Source of the DNA: Candidatus Thiodiazotropha endoloripes
GTDB taxonomy: Bacteria > Pseudomonadota > Gammaproteobacteria > Chromatiales > Chromatiaceae
NCBI GenBank assembly: GCA_001709035.1
Contig: LVKA01000016.1
Span: 186,001 to 250,000, forward strand
Length of the DNA stretch: 64,000 nucleotides
Direction of reading: 5' to 3'
A program made the position numbers and the translations under genes. The notes under the pieces were generated by a model. It did no database searches. It had not been told where the DNA came from and saw nothing but the letters and a program-made list of their open reading frames with translations. Shown piece by piece: positions 1-7,650 of the stretch (positions are counted from its first letter, which is position 1; each line of letters starts with the position of its first letter).

Positions 1-631
1 GGATACCCAGCACGAATTCAGCAATTATCGAGACAATATAAAAGGCTGGCCCATAACCCCGCTCCGTCTTGAACACCACCCGATCCACAGTATGTCCAAT
101 GATTCTTGAGAGAAAGACCACAAAGGTATTGACCACGCCCTGGATCAAAGAGAGGGTTACCATGTCCCCATTGGCCACATGGCTGACTTCATGAGCCAGC
201 ACCGCCTCGACTTCGTCCCGGTTCATCTGCTGCATCAGGCCGGTGCTGACCGCAACCAGGGCATCATTCTTGTTCCAGCCGGTGGCGAAGGCATTGGGTG
301 AAGCGTGATTGAATATGCCCACTTCCGGCATGCCGATACCTGCCCGCTGGGCTTGGGATTCCACAGTGGCAACCAGCCAGCGCTCCACCTCATTGCCGGG
401 GGTCTGGATGAGCTGAACCCCCATGCTCCGCTTGGCCATCCATTTGGAGATAAAGAGAGAGATCAGAGATCCGGAAAAACCGATGACCGCTGAATAGACC
501 AACAGTGCATTGATATCCAGGTCGACCCCATTCTGCATCAGCAGCCCTTCAATTCCGAGGAGTCTGAAGGTGATACTGATCAAGGCCAGAATCGCCAGGT
601 TGGTACCGAGAAAGAGTGCAATCCTCATCAT
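1..631 (-). CDS. htpX: HtpX membrane zinc metalloprotease, C-terminus cut by window edge
   Basis: HtpX is an inner-membrane M48 protease that degrades misfolded membrane proteins. About 210 residues are present. The start MMRIALFLGTN is the family's usual N-terminus, followed by two hydrophobic segments (about residues 4-25 and 42-62). The zinc-binding HEVSH motif lies at about 147-151 and is followed by NGDM, as in the Escherichia coli protein. The third zinc ligand and the later membrane segments lie beyond the left edge. Two ATG codons occur in tandem, and I chose the upstream one because the family begins MM. No truncation or frameshift is visible. Identification is secure from motif and overall similarity. 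Confidence 0.95.
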   Translation of the reverse strand, partial: MMRIALFLGTNLAILALISITFRLLGIEGLLMQNGVDLDINALLVYSAVIGFSGSLISLFISKWMAKRSMGVQLIQTPGNEVERWLVATVESQAQRAGIGMPEVGIFNHASPNAFATGWNKNDALVAVSTGLMQQMNRDEVEAVLAHEVSHVANGDMVTLSLIQGVVNTFVVFLSRIIGHTVDRVVFKTERGYGPAFYIVSIIAEFVLGI

Positions 632-816
632 ATCCGTTTCACGTCCTGATCGTTTTAAACTCTAAAAAGAATCTATCTGAATATGGGATCATTGATACTG
701 ATTTTCAATTGAAGTTCCCAATCACACGCCATGGGCACCAAACCGAGCCTTAAAAAGACGGAACAGGTTGCAGCCTCAAATTCGAATTGGTTTTCTACAC
801 CACACTACCGGTGCTC

Positions 817-2040
817 TCAGGCTGACAGCTTGGCCTTGCTGTCCGTTGCAACAGAACTTTGATCAGACTCGACAGCCTGGTAGTCGATACTGATGCGATC
901 ACCGGCGATAGGACGGAAAAAACCGTCCGCGAATGCCACATGATCCACATGCTCGCGATAACTGTCTATCACGGCAGGGTGACAGAATTTCACCAGCCAG
1001 GTGTAGCGATATCCAGCACTCTCTTGTACTGCATCACCGGTAAATACCCGGCGCACACCGGGAATGGCGCCGAGGACCCGCCTCCCCTCCTCCATCATAT
1101 GATTGATCTGCTTCTCATCGTCGATACTGGTATTGTAGATAATCAGATGCTCAACCGGCAGCCAGGGATCAGATTCGGCCAATACCTCCGAGGCGCGTCC
1201 AGCAGATCCCCAGAGTGACATGCATCGTGCCGCCTCCTCGCGGATTGCATCGCTCACCCCTTGCATCAGACCGGTATAACCCAACAGATGCTGGCCCGCA
1301 TTCTTAGCCATGCATGCGCCAGCCGCATCGGCCAAGGCGGTATAGTAGTTGATCTTTGCGATACCGTTTTCGATCAGCCTTTTATACTGCTCTGCAGAGA
1401 GTCCGGTACCGCCATGCAGGACCAGCGGTACAGCCAGGGACTCATTGATCTGCTGCAGACGCTCGAAATCAAGATTTGGCTCCCCTTTCATGCGGCCGTG
1501 GACCGTGCCGATTGAGACAGCCAGAAAATCCACCCCGGTCAGCTCAACAAACTGCCTGGCCTCATTGACCGAGGTAGTGCTCATTTCACCAGGATGCTGC
1601 TCCGCATCCTCGCCCTCCACCCCGGGTACATAGCCAAGCTCCCCTTCCACAGGAATGCCACAAGCATGTGCCATGGAGACGACCTGGGCAGTAGTCTCCA
1701 CATTCTCCTTGAACGATGTGTGGGAGGCATCGACCATGACCCCATTACAACCCAGCCGAATCGAGTCGATGGCAGACTCAACACTCTTCCCGTGGTCCAG
1801 GTGAATCGCCACTGGAACCGCAGCGCGTTTCGCAGCTGTCTCGACGGAGGACATCAACAACTCGAAATCGTAGTGCTGGAAATGGGACTCGGCCAGGGAG
1901 AGGATTACCGGCGAGGCGGTCTGTTCGGCAGCAGCCATCACACCGGTCACAAAATCCAGGCTGACCACATCGAAAGCACCCACAGCATACCCATTGGCAT
2001 GGGCGTGATTGAGCATCTGTTTCATATTTACCAGCGGCAC
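817..2040 (-). CDS. Class II ketose-bisphosphate aldolase fused to a C-terminal Dabb-like domain
   Basis: Residues 1-285 form a class II aldolase barrel of the fructose/tagatose-bisphosphate (Fba/GatY/KbaY) type. Visible are HLDHG (80-84, with catalytic Asp82 and zinc His83), Glu134 in VEGELG, His181 in GTVHG and His209 in VLHGGTG. The usual NVNTEL phosphate-binding stretch is altered to NYYTAL. Residues of about 296-390 (VEHLIIYN, later HVDHVAFADGFF and D-R-I-S) look like a Dabb (stress-responsive A/B barrel) domain, which I do not know as a usual aldolase partner. I start at GTG because AAGGAG lies 7 nt upstream and the protein then begins MPLVNMKQML like its family; an upstream TTG would add 7 residues. 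The gene is divergent from a CbbR-like regulator, which suggests a role in carbon fixation or glycolysis. The substrate is not determinable from sequence. Confidence 0.85.
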   Translation of the reverse strand: MPLVNMKQMLNHAHANGYAVGAFDVVSLDFVTGVMAAAEQTASPVILSLAESHFQHYDFELLMSSVETAAKRAAVPVAIHLDHGKSVESAIDSIRLGCNGVMVDASHTSFKENVETTAQVVSMAHACGIPVEGELGYVPGVEGEDAEQHPGEMSTTSVNEARQFVELTGVDFLAVSIGTVHGRMKGEPNLDFERLQQINESLAVPLVLHGGTGLSAEQYKRLIENGIAKINYYTALADAAGACMAKNAGQHLLGYTGLMQGVSDAIREEAARCMSLWGSAGRASEVLAESDPWLPVEHLIIYNTSIDDEKQINHMMEEGRRVLGAIPGVRRVFTGDAVQESAGYRYTWLVKFCHPAVIDSYREHVDHVAFADGFFRPIAGDRISIDYQAVESDQSSVATDSKAKLSA

Positions 2041-2124
2041 AGAATCTCTCCTTATTCCCAATAGAGGTGTTATGGCGGATGACGGCTTTTCCCCGGCAAC
2101 TTTACGCCTGCTTAACTGTTAGGT

Positions 2125-2136
2125 TAATTTAAATTA
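2125..2136. promoter_or_regulatory. Palindromic AT-rich operator candidate between aldolase and LysR genes
   Basis: TAATTTAAATTA is a perfect 12-bp palindrome. It lies beside a TTAA-N8-TTAA pair (2112-2127) in the 128-bp divergent intergenic region. LysR-type regulators usually bind such dyads between their own gene and a divergent target. Which dyad is used is inference. Confidence 0.4.
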
Positions 2137-2168
2137 TACTAATATTTCGTTATATTCAGGTAAAACCT

Positions 2169-3083
2169 TTGATCAGGCGCTTAACACTCCATCAACTGAC
2201 AATATTCGCGGCGCTCGCCCAGCACGGAAATATGACCCGGACTGCCAAAGCGCTGCATATGAGCACCCCGGCCCTATCCATTCAGATCAAACAGATGTCC
2301 GATGCGATCGGCATGCCGTTGCATGAGCAGATTGGCCGGAAGCTCTATCTGACCGATGCGGGCAGACGGGTCGAAGAGGCCGCCCGTGACATTCTGAACC
2401 GGTTAGAGGCACTGGGCTCGGAGATTGCGGAGCTGCAGGGTTTGGAACAAGGCAGGCTCAGACTCTCCATTATCACCACCGCCAAATACTTTGTACCCAA
2501 GTTACTGGGTTCGTTTTGCCAACTGCATCCCGCTATCGAGGTCTCCCTGGATGTGGCGAATCGCGATCAGTGTCTGAACCGTCTGGAGCGAAATCTCGAC
2601 GACCTCTATATCATGGGAAAATACCCCGAAGCGCTCGCTGTTGAAGCCGTTCCCTTCATGGAAAACCCGCTGCTGGTGATCGCACCGAGCGGCCACCCCC
2701 TGGCCGACCGAAAAAACATCTCCCCCAAGCTGCTGGCTGATGAGTCCTTTGTGATGCGCGAACAGGGTTCCGGTACCCGTCTTGCAGCCGAAAGTTTCTT
2801 TGAATCTCACAAGATAGAACTGAAGACCCGCATGACCCTTGGCAGCAATGAAGCTGTCAAGCAGGCCGTTGCCGGTGGCCTGGGGCTGGCGGTGCTATCC
2901 CAACACACATTAACCCTTGATCGAGCCTCGGGTGCCTTTGCGGTTCTGGATGTGAAGGGATTTCCATTGATCAGACAGTGGTATGCGGTCTATCCACGGG
3001 GCAAGCGGATATCAGCAGTTACCAGTGCCTTTCTTCAGTATCTGATTTCTGAGGGTGAGAAGAGTACTCGTTCACTTCCCTGA
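2169..3083 (+). CDS. LysR-family transcriptional regulator, CbbR-like
   Basis: The 304-residue length is typical of LysR regulators. Residues 5-65 are the winged helix-turn-helix (LTLHQLTIFAALAQHG, then TPALSIQIKQM). Residues of about 90-295 form the periplasmic-binding-protein-like effector domain. The N-terminal pattern and the segment LPLVIAPSGHPLA-like at about 170-180 resemble CbbR/RbcR proteins that control Calvin-cycle genes. The start is TTG with CAGG 8 nt upstream; no better ATG restores the conserved N-terminus. The divergent aldolase gene is the obvious candidate target. The family call is firm, whereas the CbbR role is inferred from context and similarity. Confidence 0.85.
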   Translation: MIRRLTLHQLTIFAALAQHGNMTRTAKALHMSTPALSIQIKQMSDAIGMPLHEQIGRKLYLTDAGRRVEEAARDILNRLEALGSEIAELQGLEQGRLRLSIITTAKYFVPKLLGSFCQLHPAIEVSLDVANRDQCLNRLERNLDDLYIMGKYPEALAVEAVPFMENPLLVIAPSGHPLADRKNISPKLLADESFVMREQGSGTRLAAESFFESHKIELKTRMTLGSNEAVKQAVAGGLGLAVLSQHTLTLDRASGAFAVLDVKGFPLIRQWYAVYPRGKRISAVTSAFLQYLISEGEKSTRSLP

Positions 3084-3103
3084 CGCCATAGTGTCATCAA
3101 CCT

Positions 3104-3180
3104 CTGATGAGCAGGGATGGTGTCGCTGCAGCGTCGGCGTCACTGCGTTCCTTTCAAACGAAGGGTTCGAACCAAAACCT
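3104..3180 (+). repeat. Diverged single copy of the tRNA-Ser-derived repeat
   Basis: This stretch matches parts of the 161-bp unit found tandemly at 6675-7350: GATGAGCAGGGAT, then GCGTCGGCGTCACTGCG, TTCCTTTC and CGAAGGGTTCGAA. The central part of the unit is deleted and several bases differ. It starts 21 bp after the LysR stop and abuts the insertion-sequence remnants, so the two repeat loci bracket the whole remnant region. Confidence 0.75.
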
Positions 3181-3232
3181 GAGGACAGAAACTTGGCAAT
3201 TCACGAACTCAGCCCAACCAGTGTCAAGAATG

Positions 3233-3478
3233 TAGTGGTCAAGCCCTTTTGGCCACGGTTTTTTGTGCATTCCATTATCGCTGCTCAAATACCCTACCTA
3301 GGCGCCAACCCATCGTTGTGTGTATGTGGCCTGAAATGGCTATCGTATCCAATAAACTACTTCGTGATATGGCACTTCGCTTCCTTAAATGTGCGATAAC
3401 CGATCTCAGGCATCCATTCGGTTTTCAAGCTTCTTAAAAAATCGTTCAACTGGGTTATTGTCCCAGCAGTTTCCGCAT
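3233..3478 (-). pseudogene. Remnant of IS3-family transposase OrfB (C-terminal end)
   Basis: Read on the minus strand in two frames, the stretch gives CGNCWDNNPVERFF and then SLKTEWMPEIGYRTFKEAK, followed by DSHFRPHTHNDGLAPR and WNAQKTVAKRA. These are the classic last blocks of the IS3-family rve integrase domain and tail. At least two frameshifts and several stops are present, so it is dead. The N-terminal two thirds and orfA are missing. The right side joins abruptly to an IS91-like fragment. Confidence 0.75.
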
Positions 3479-3600
3479 TGCCGGCATCACCAACACCCGG
3501 TGCCGGCGGCCAGGTGCAAACACCCCAGGAAAGCGGGTAAGGCTGACTCTTGGCCGGGGTGTCATCGCAGACAGCCGGGTGACGCACAAGGATGTGCCAT
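3478..3600 (-). pseudogene. Fragment resembling an IS91-family (Y2) transposase
   Basis: The minus-strand reading includes TPRPRVSLTRFPGVFAP, which matches the block (P-R-V-x-L-T-R-F-H-G-V-F-A-P) typical of IS91/IS801-like putative transposases. Only about 40 residues are recognisable. The frame runs directly into the IS3 remnant and stops. It is a fragment without the catalytic tyrosines. The identification rests on one conserved block, so moderate confidence. Confidence 0.55.
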
Positions 3601-3699
3601 CTATTCCAGCAACTCAAAAATCACAGGCGTGGTGCCGTCATGCGATGTCGTCTTGAGCTCGCAGTGCAGCATAAGCTGATACAAGTCATGATGAAATGA

Positions 3700-4236
3700 C
3701 AGTGTGAGAAGAATCTGGGCGGTCCCATTGATAAGGATGAGTCTTATATTGGCGGCGAGAAGCCCGGTAAACGTGGACGGGATTCGCGTAACAAAATCCC
3801 TTTCGAAGCCGCCATTGAGATGAGGCAGGACGGCAGGCCACTTAAGATTCATCTATGCCGGATACGTGGTTTTCGTAGTACGGAGATTACCCGATATGCC
3901 AAAGCCAGATTGGTTTCGGGTAGTACCGTCTATTCGGATGGATTGTACTGTTTCAAGGCAGTCACCGATACCGAGCATGAGCATATTGCTCTTTTTATGG
4001 ATGGTGGAAGAAAGAGCGTCCGGCTGTTCATCTTCAAATGAGTGAATACTATGCTGGGATCTTTTCATGCTATTCGTGAAAAACATGCGCCTCGCTATTT
4101 AACAGAGATCGAGTATCGATTTAATCGTCATTTCAATTTTCCAGAAATGATCGAGCGGCTACGCTTTGTTGCTCTATGCACATCACCGATGCCATATCGT
4201 CTCTTGAGGATGGCTGAGTTTATGGGTAATCAGGAA
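3700..4236 (+). pseudogene. IS1595-family transposase pseudogene, N-terminus missing
   Basis: One frame reads DKDESYIGGEKPGKRGRDSR, then VSGSTVYSDGLYCFKAV and, after an in-frame TGA, VNTMLGSFHAIREKHAPRYL and EYRFNRHFNF. This is the ISXO2-like DDE domain of IS1595 elements (D in DESYIGG, D in SDGL, N near the third position). The TGA at 4039-4041 falls where the family has Trp (x-W-V-N-T), so it looks like a TGG-to-TGA nonsense change. The N-terminal zinc-ribbon half is absent. No terminal repeats were recognised. The gene is non-functional as a transposase unless suppressed. Confidence 0.8.
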
Positions 4237-4366
4237 ATTTTTTTTGGTTGCTTGGGTGTTATTCAGAGATCTTGCTCAAAAATCGCAATGGTACAGGGAT
4301 CTCGTTAACGTAACTCTTAATGTGAAAGCAGAAAGTAAAACTTGAACTCAACAAACTGGATTGATT

Positions 4367-4558
4367 ATGAATAACAAAGTTATCGGAATTGTGTTCATGA
4401 TTGCTGGTGTTGTTTTGGCAGCATGGGGTTACAACATTTATGATCCTGCTGGTTTTCAGGTTAGCAGCGTCTTAAGTGATGACGCACCAATTGAGGCTTG
4501 AGCTGGTATGGTGGGTGGTGCCATTTGTATCGTATTTGGCGTCTTAAAAGTAAAGTAA
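4367..4558 (+). pseudogene. DUF3185-like small membrane protein interrupted by an in-frame TGA
   Basis: The frame begins MNNKVIGIVFMIAGVVLAAWG, reads 44 residues, meets TGA (4499-4501), and then continues AGMVGGAICIVFGVLKVK to TAA. Two hydrophobic segments separated by a short polar loop match the architecture of DUF3185 proteins (about 60 residues, two membrane spans) as I recall that family. The single nonsense codon splits the second span from the first. No other disruption is visible, so the loss may be recent. Function is unknown. The gene sits in AT-rich, IS-rich sequence. A sequencing error is the main alternative. Confidence 0.5.
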
Positions 4559-4758
4559 AAATAACCTACAGGGTCCAAGAGAAAATGTTTCTAATTATAA
4601 AGATTATTCCGCTCCGGCCTTGTTTATTAAGGAAGCTTAAGAAAACAGGTTCGGGTTAGACAGCGTTTGTTTCTGATATTAGAGTTTATGTTCGCTGATG
4701 ATGTTTTTTTCAGGTTCGATCTCGTTTTTTTTAAATGAAATGCTACTATTATCGTACA

Positions 4759-4779
4759 CTGCAGGATGCTCGCCTGCAG
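4759..4779 (+). other. Stem-loop in the upstream region of the diheme cytochrome gene
   Basis: CTGCAGG-N7-CCTGCAG forms a perfect 7-bp stem 69 nt before the cytochrome start. It has no T-tract. It could lie in the 5' leader or end a short transcript from the left. The surrounding 4559-4847 interval holds no gene that I can see. Confidence 0.35.
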
Positions 4780-4847
4780 CATAGGAATGGTGCCGGAGGG
4801 ATTCAATCGATATCAAAATAATCAAATCTATGAGAGAGAGGATCTAT

Positions 4848-5459
4848 ATGAATAACAAGCAACGCGTTGCCGTGTTTGGCATACTTTCATCCATTTGTGT
4901 GGTGTTCTCCGGTTCCGTATTCGCGGCCAGCCTATCCGATATGGCAAAGGAATGTGATGAGTGTCATGGCAGCAACGGCAACAGCACAGATGACAAGGTT
5001 CCTTCGATAGCCGGTTTTTCCGAATCCTCAATGGTAGATATGATGGAACAATACAAGGCGGGGGATCGACCTGCGGACAAGTACAAGCCCAGTGGTGGCG
5101 AGGAAACCGACATGCAGGTGATTGCCAAGGATATGAGTGACAAGGATATCAATGCGATCTCCGCCCACTACGCCAAGCAGACTTTCAAACCCATCAAACA
5201 GGATTTCGATGCAGTGGCCGCCAAACGGGGTGCAGAAGTGCACGACAAGCTATGTGAAAAATGCCACTCGGAAGGCGGCGCCAATGCCGATGACGACGCA
5301 GCAATCCTGGCAGGTCAGTGGCGCGGCTATCTGGAACGACAGTTCGCATTGATCACCTCGGGCGAACGCGAAACGACAAAAAAGATGAAGAAGAAAATGA
5401 AGAAGGTCAAAGACGAAGACATTCAACCGCTGATCGAGTTTTACATCAGCAAACAATGA
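4848..5459 (+). CDS. Periplasmic diheme cytochrome c (c4 / FccA-like)
   Basis: The 203-residue protein has a signal peptide (1-27, cleavage near FAA) and two haem-binding motifs, CDECH at 36-40 and CEKCH at 136-140, about 100 residues apart. This two-lobe spacing is that of cytochrome c4 and of the cytochrome subunit of flavocytochrome c sulfide dehydrogenase. Met89 or Met95 are plausible axial ligands in lobe one. The tail is very Lys-rich (KKMKKKMKKVK). I start at the second ATG, where AGAGAGG lies 7 nt upstream; an upstream ATG would add 6 residues. No flavoprotein partner is adjacent. The gene is flanked on both sides by dead insertion sequences. It probably shuttles electrons in sulfur or respiratory metabolism. 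Confidence 0.85.
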   Translation: MNNKQRVAVFGILSSICVVFSGSVFAASLSDMAKECDECHGSNGNSTDDKVPSIAGFSESSMVDMMEQYKAGDRPADKYKPSGGEETDMQVIAKDMSDKDINAISAHYAKQTFKPIKQDFDAVAAKRGAEVHDKLCEKCHSEGGANADDDAAILAGQWRGYLERQFALITSGERETTKKMKKKMKKVKDEDIQPLIEFYISKQ

Positions 5460-5470
5460 ATTGACATTCC

Positions 5471-5513
5471 ACGGCGGCCGTCATCTCGTATTGGTTGGAG
5501 ATGCCCGGCCGTC
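5471..5513 (+). terminator. Weak hairpin downstream of the cytochrome gene
   Basis: GGCCG-CATCTC pairs with GAGATG-CGGCC around a 10-nt loop, with one or two bulges, 12 nt after the stop codon. A T-rich stretch follows only after 15 nt, so terminator activity is uncertain. Confidence 0.3.
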
Positions 5514-5658
5514 TAGTGTGTCATCATTGTTTTCCCGGCACGACGTGCGAGCCGAATGGGTGCATACACCCACCCAGCAGGAATTGACTGCAAGGGCGCA
5601 AAGTGATCACGCTGCAGACCATCACGGCGAGGGAAGAGGATGATCGGTTATCGCCAAG

Positions 5659-6338
5659 CTAATGTAGTTGAGCCAGACTGGGGAAGAGATATAGATCCAG
5701 AATTTTATTTCTCAAACTCTGGCTGAAGCGATCGATGAATGCATTTTGGTTTGGCTTACCCGGCTACTATGTAGTCGATAAAGATAGCATTGGCTTGGCA
5801 CCATTCGACAAAGATACCGCCCAGGAACTCAGAGCCATAGCCCACCCGAAGTACATCTGGCAGGCCCCTCGTCTCTTTCAAACGCTCGAACACCCGGACT
5901 AGGCGAGCAGCACGAAGTGAGGTGTCGATTTTGATCACCAGCGACTCCCGGTTAAAATTGTCGATCACGTTGAACATACCGAATCGTGACCCTCGAGTCT
6001 GAGGAACAAACAGAGGAATTGGATCGCAATCTGGTAGGCGCTTCTTCGTCGACCTGGACTGATTTAATCCCAACTCATAGTACACCCGGTAAATCTTCTT
6101 GTGGTTCCAGGGGTAGCCCCAGAGAGCAAGAATATCCCGATATTTCCAGAAGCCGAAACGGGGAAATTCCTCCGTCAGCTGATTCAAGGCATCAATACCC
6201 GGCTTGTCTGCTGCATCCAGTCAATTGGCTGTTGATAGAACGCGGTGCGAGACAAGCCTACACAGCGACAGCTCCGGGATATGGAAATGTCATGATTCTG
6301 AATCATGTACTCAGCCGCCTCACATCTTTCAGACGGTC
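5659..6338 (-). pseudogene. IS3-family OrfB remnant (multiple frameshifts, 3' truncated)
   Basis: The longest surviving stretch (5756-6187) reads EEFPRFGFWKYRDILALWG, then NHKKIYRVYYELGLN and the first DDE-domain aspartate in FNVIDNFNRESL. The second block appears as GSEFLGGIFVEWC, where the family has NGxEF. A frameshift near 5765 moves the final KPNQNAFIDRFSQSLRNKIL block to another frame. The glutamate block is followed by an abrupt end. It is a dead transposase. Confidence 0.8.
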
Positions 6339-6604
6339 TTAGAGCTTTTTTCCAATCAGGTCCTTCATTGCCCTGTTTTCCAGTGCTAGATTCGCAAACA
6401 TGCGTTTCAAATGCGAGAGTTCGGCTTCCATCTCTTTCTCCGTTTCAGTTCCGAGGCGGACATGCCTCCGTACTTCGCTTTCCAGTTGTCGTAGGTCGCC
6501 TCGGAAGTGCCGTGTTTACGACAGAGATGAGCAACCTTCATGCCGGCATCCGCCTCGTTCAGGACTGAGACGATCTGTGTTTCAGTGAATCGGAACTTTT
6601 TCAT
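6339..6604 (-). pseudogene. IS3-family OrfA remnant (frameshifted)
   Basis: The frame opens MKKFRFTETQIVSVLNEAD, then CRKHGTSEATYDNWKAKYGGM, the helix-turn-helix of IS407-group OrfA proteins. A frameshift after MSASEL breaks it, and the remaining coiled-coil part (MEAELSHLKRMFANLALENRAMKDLIGKKL-like) continues in the next frame to TAA. With the shift repaired, its length and content match a normal OrfA of about 88 residues. Confidence 0.8.
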
Positions 6605-6674
6605 CTGAGCCTCCTGGCTGTAGTTCGCCAGAAAAACCCAGTTTCAATCTGTTTTCAGGGGGGGAAGCTTACGA

Positions 6675-7350
6675 GGGTTCTAATCAAATCCTGCCTCTCC
6701 GCCAATAATAAAGAGTGCTCGTCACGCGAGGTTTGGGTGCCTGCTGATGGGCAGGGATTGATTCGCCTTCGGCTCACCCCTTCGGGGCGCCTACGCTGCG
6801 CTGCGGCGTCGGCGTCACTGCGTTCCTTTCGAACGAAGGGTTCGAATCAAATCCTGCCTCTCCGCCAGTAATAAAGGGTGCTCGCCACGCGAGGTTTGGG
6901 TGCCTGCTGATGGGCAGGGATTGATTCGCTGCGCTCACCCCTTCGGGGCGCCTCCGCTGCGCTGCGGCGTCTGCGTCACTGCGTTCCTTTCGAACGAAGG
7001 GTTCGAATCAAATCCTGCCTCTCCGCCAGTAATAAAGGGTGCTCGCCACGCGAGGTTTGGGTGCCTGCTGATGGGCAGGGATTGATTCGCTGCGCTCACC
7101 CCTTCGGGGCGCCTCCGCTGCGCTGCGGCGTCTGCGTCACTGCGTTCCTTTCGAACGAAGGGTTCGAATCAAATCCTGCCTCTCCGCCAGTAATAAAGGG
7201 TGCTCGCCACGCGAGGTTTGGGTGCCTGCTGATGGGCAGGGATTGATTCGCTGCGCTCACCCCTTCGGGGCGCCTCCGCTGCGCTGCGGCGTCTGCGTCA
7301 CTGCGTTCCTTTCGAACGAAGGGTTCGAATCAAATCCTGCCTCTCCGCCA
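6675..7350 (+). repeat. Tandem array of 161-bp units carrying the 3' end of tRNA-Ser
   Basis: Copies of GGGTTCGAATC start at 6675 (as GGGTTCTAATC), 6838, 6999, 7160 and 7321. The periods are 163, 161, 161 and 161 bp. The last three full units are almost identical, while the first differs at several bases. Each unit begins with the T-arm and acceptor 3' strand of tRNA-Ser (GGGTTCGAATC, an AAAT insertion, then CCTGCCTCTCCGCCA) and ends with an inverted piece of the same region (GGCAGGGATTGATTCG). The array lies opposite in strand to the real tRNA gene. Small open frames that recur every 161 bp (61 codons) are products of the repeat and are probably not genes. The plan recalls the rtT repeats of the Escherichia coli tyrT operon. 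Confidence 0.9.
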
Positions 7351-7403
7351 AATAAAAAGGGGTGCTCATTTGAGCACCCCTTTTTATTTGGCGGAGAGGC
7401 AGG
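7336..7403. terminator. 68-bp perfect palindrome acting as bidirectional terminator of tRNA-Ser
   Basis: Two 33-bp arms, 7336-7368 and 7371-7403, are perfectly complementary around a TT loop. The core (AAAAAGGGGTGCTCA / TGAGCACCCCTTTTT) is a textbook intrinsic terminator in both directions. The outer arms are the tRNA-Ser 3' end on one side and its mirror copy on the other. Confidence 0.85.
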
Positions 7404-7479
7404 GATTCGAACCCTGGGAGGGCTACTAACCCTCAATGGTTTTCAAGACCACCGCATTCGGCCGCTCTGCCACCTCTCC
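7389..7479 (-). tRNA. tRNA-Ser (anticodon UGA)
   Basis: The minus strand folds as a class II tRNA: acceptor GGAGAGG/CCTCTCC, anticodon loop CTTGAAA with anticodon TGA, a long variable arm (GAGGG/CCCTC), T-loop GGTTCGAATCC, and an encoded CCA. tRNA-Ser(UGA) reads UCA and UCG codons. A Bax-inhibitor-1 family gene follows on the other strand, similar to the serT-yccA neighbourhood of Escherichia coli. Confidence 0.97.
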
Positions 7480-7650
7480 TGAAGGGGCGCTAGGATACAT
7501 AACCATCCTTGAAATTGCTAGTGTTATCCCTACCTATATATGTATTGACCTTTTGTGCCGGCACGGTATGCTGTGCTGAACATTTCATGGCAGCCACTGT
7601 CTGATACAAAGAGTTTGATTTTTGGGAATAAATCAGGAGATTACACCAAA

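Larger units (their letters stand above)
5659..6662 (-). mobile_element. Decayed IS3-family element (IS407-like group)
   Basis: The 5' end lies near 6662 (CCCCTGAAAACAGATTG on the minus strand). It is followed by a ribosome site (GGAGG), an orfA remnant and an orfB remnant, the order of IS3-family elements. orfB is cut short at its 3' end near 5660, after LDLYLFPSLAQLH, and the right terminal repeat is missing. Frameshifts disrupt both orfs, so the element cannot transpose on its own. Its intact end abuts the tRNA-Ser-derived tandem array at about 6675, suggesting insertion into that array. Confidence 0.75.

Noticed and set aside
4039-4501. TGA read as Trp or selenocysteine
   Set aside because: Most genes in the window end normally with TGA or TAA; no SECIS-like context was seen; decay of IS-rich sequence is simpler.
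6900-7482. Recurring 61-codon open frames in the tandem array as a small gene family
   Set aside because: They repeat because the DNA unit repeats. They lack a ribosome site and carry tRNA-derived sequence in translation.
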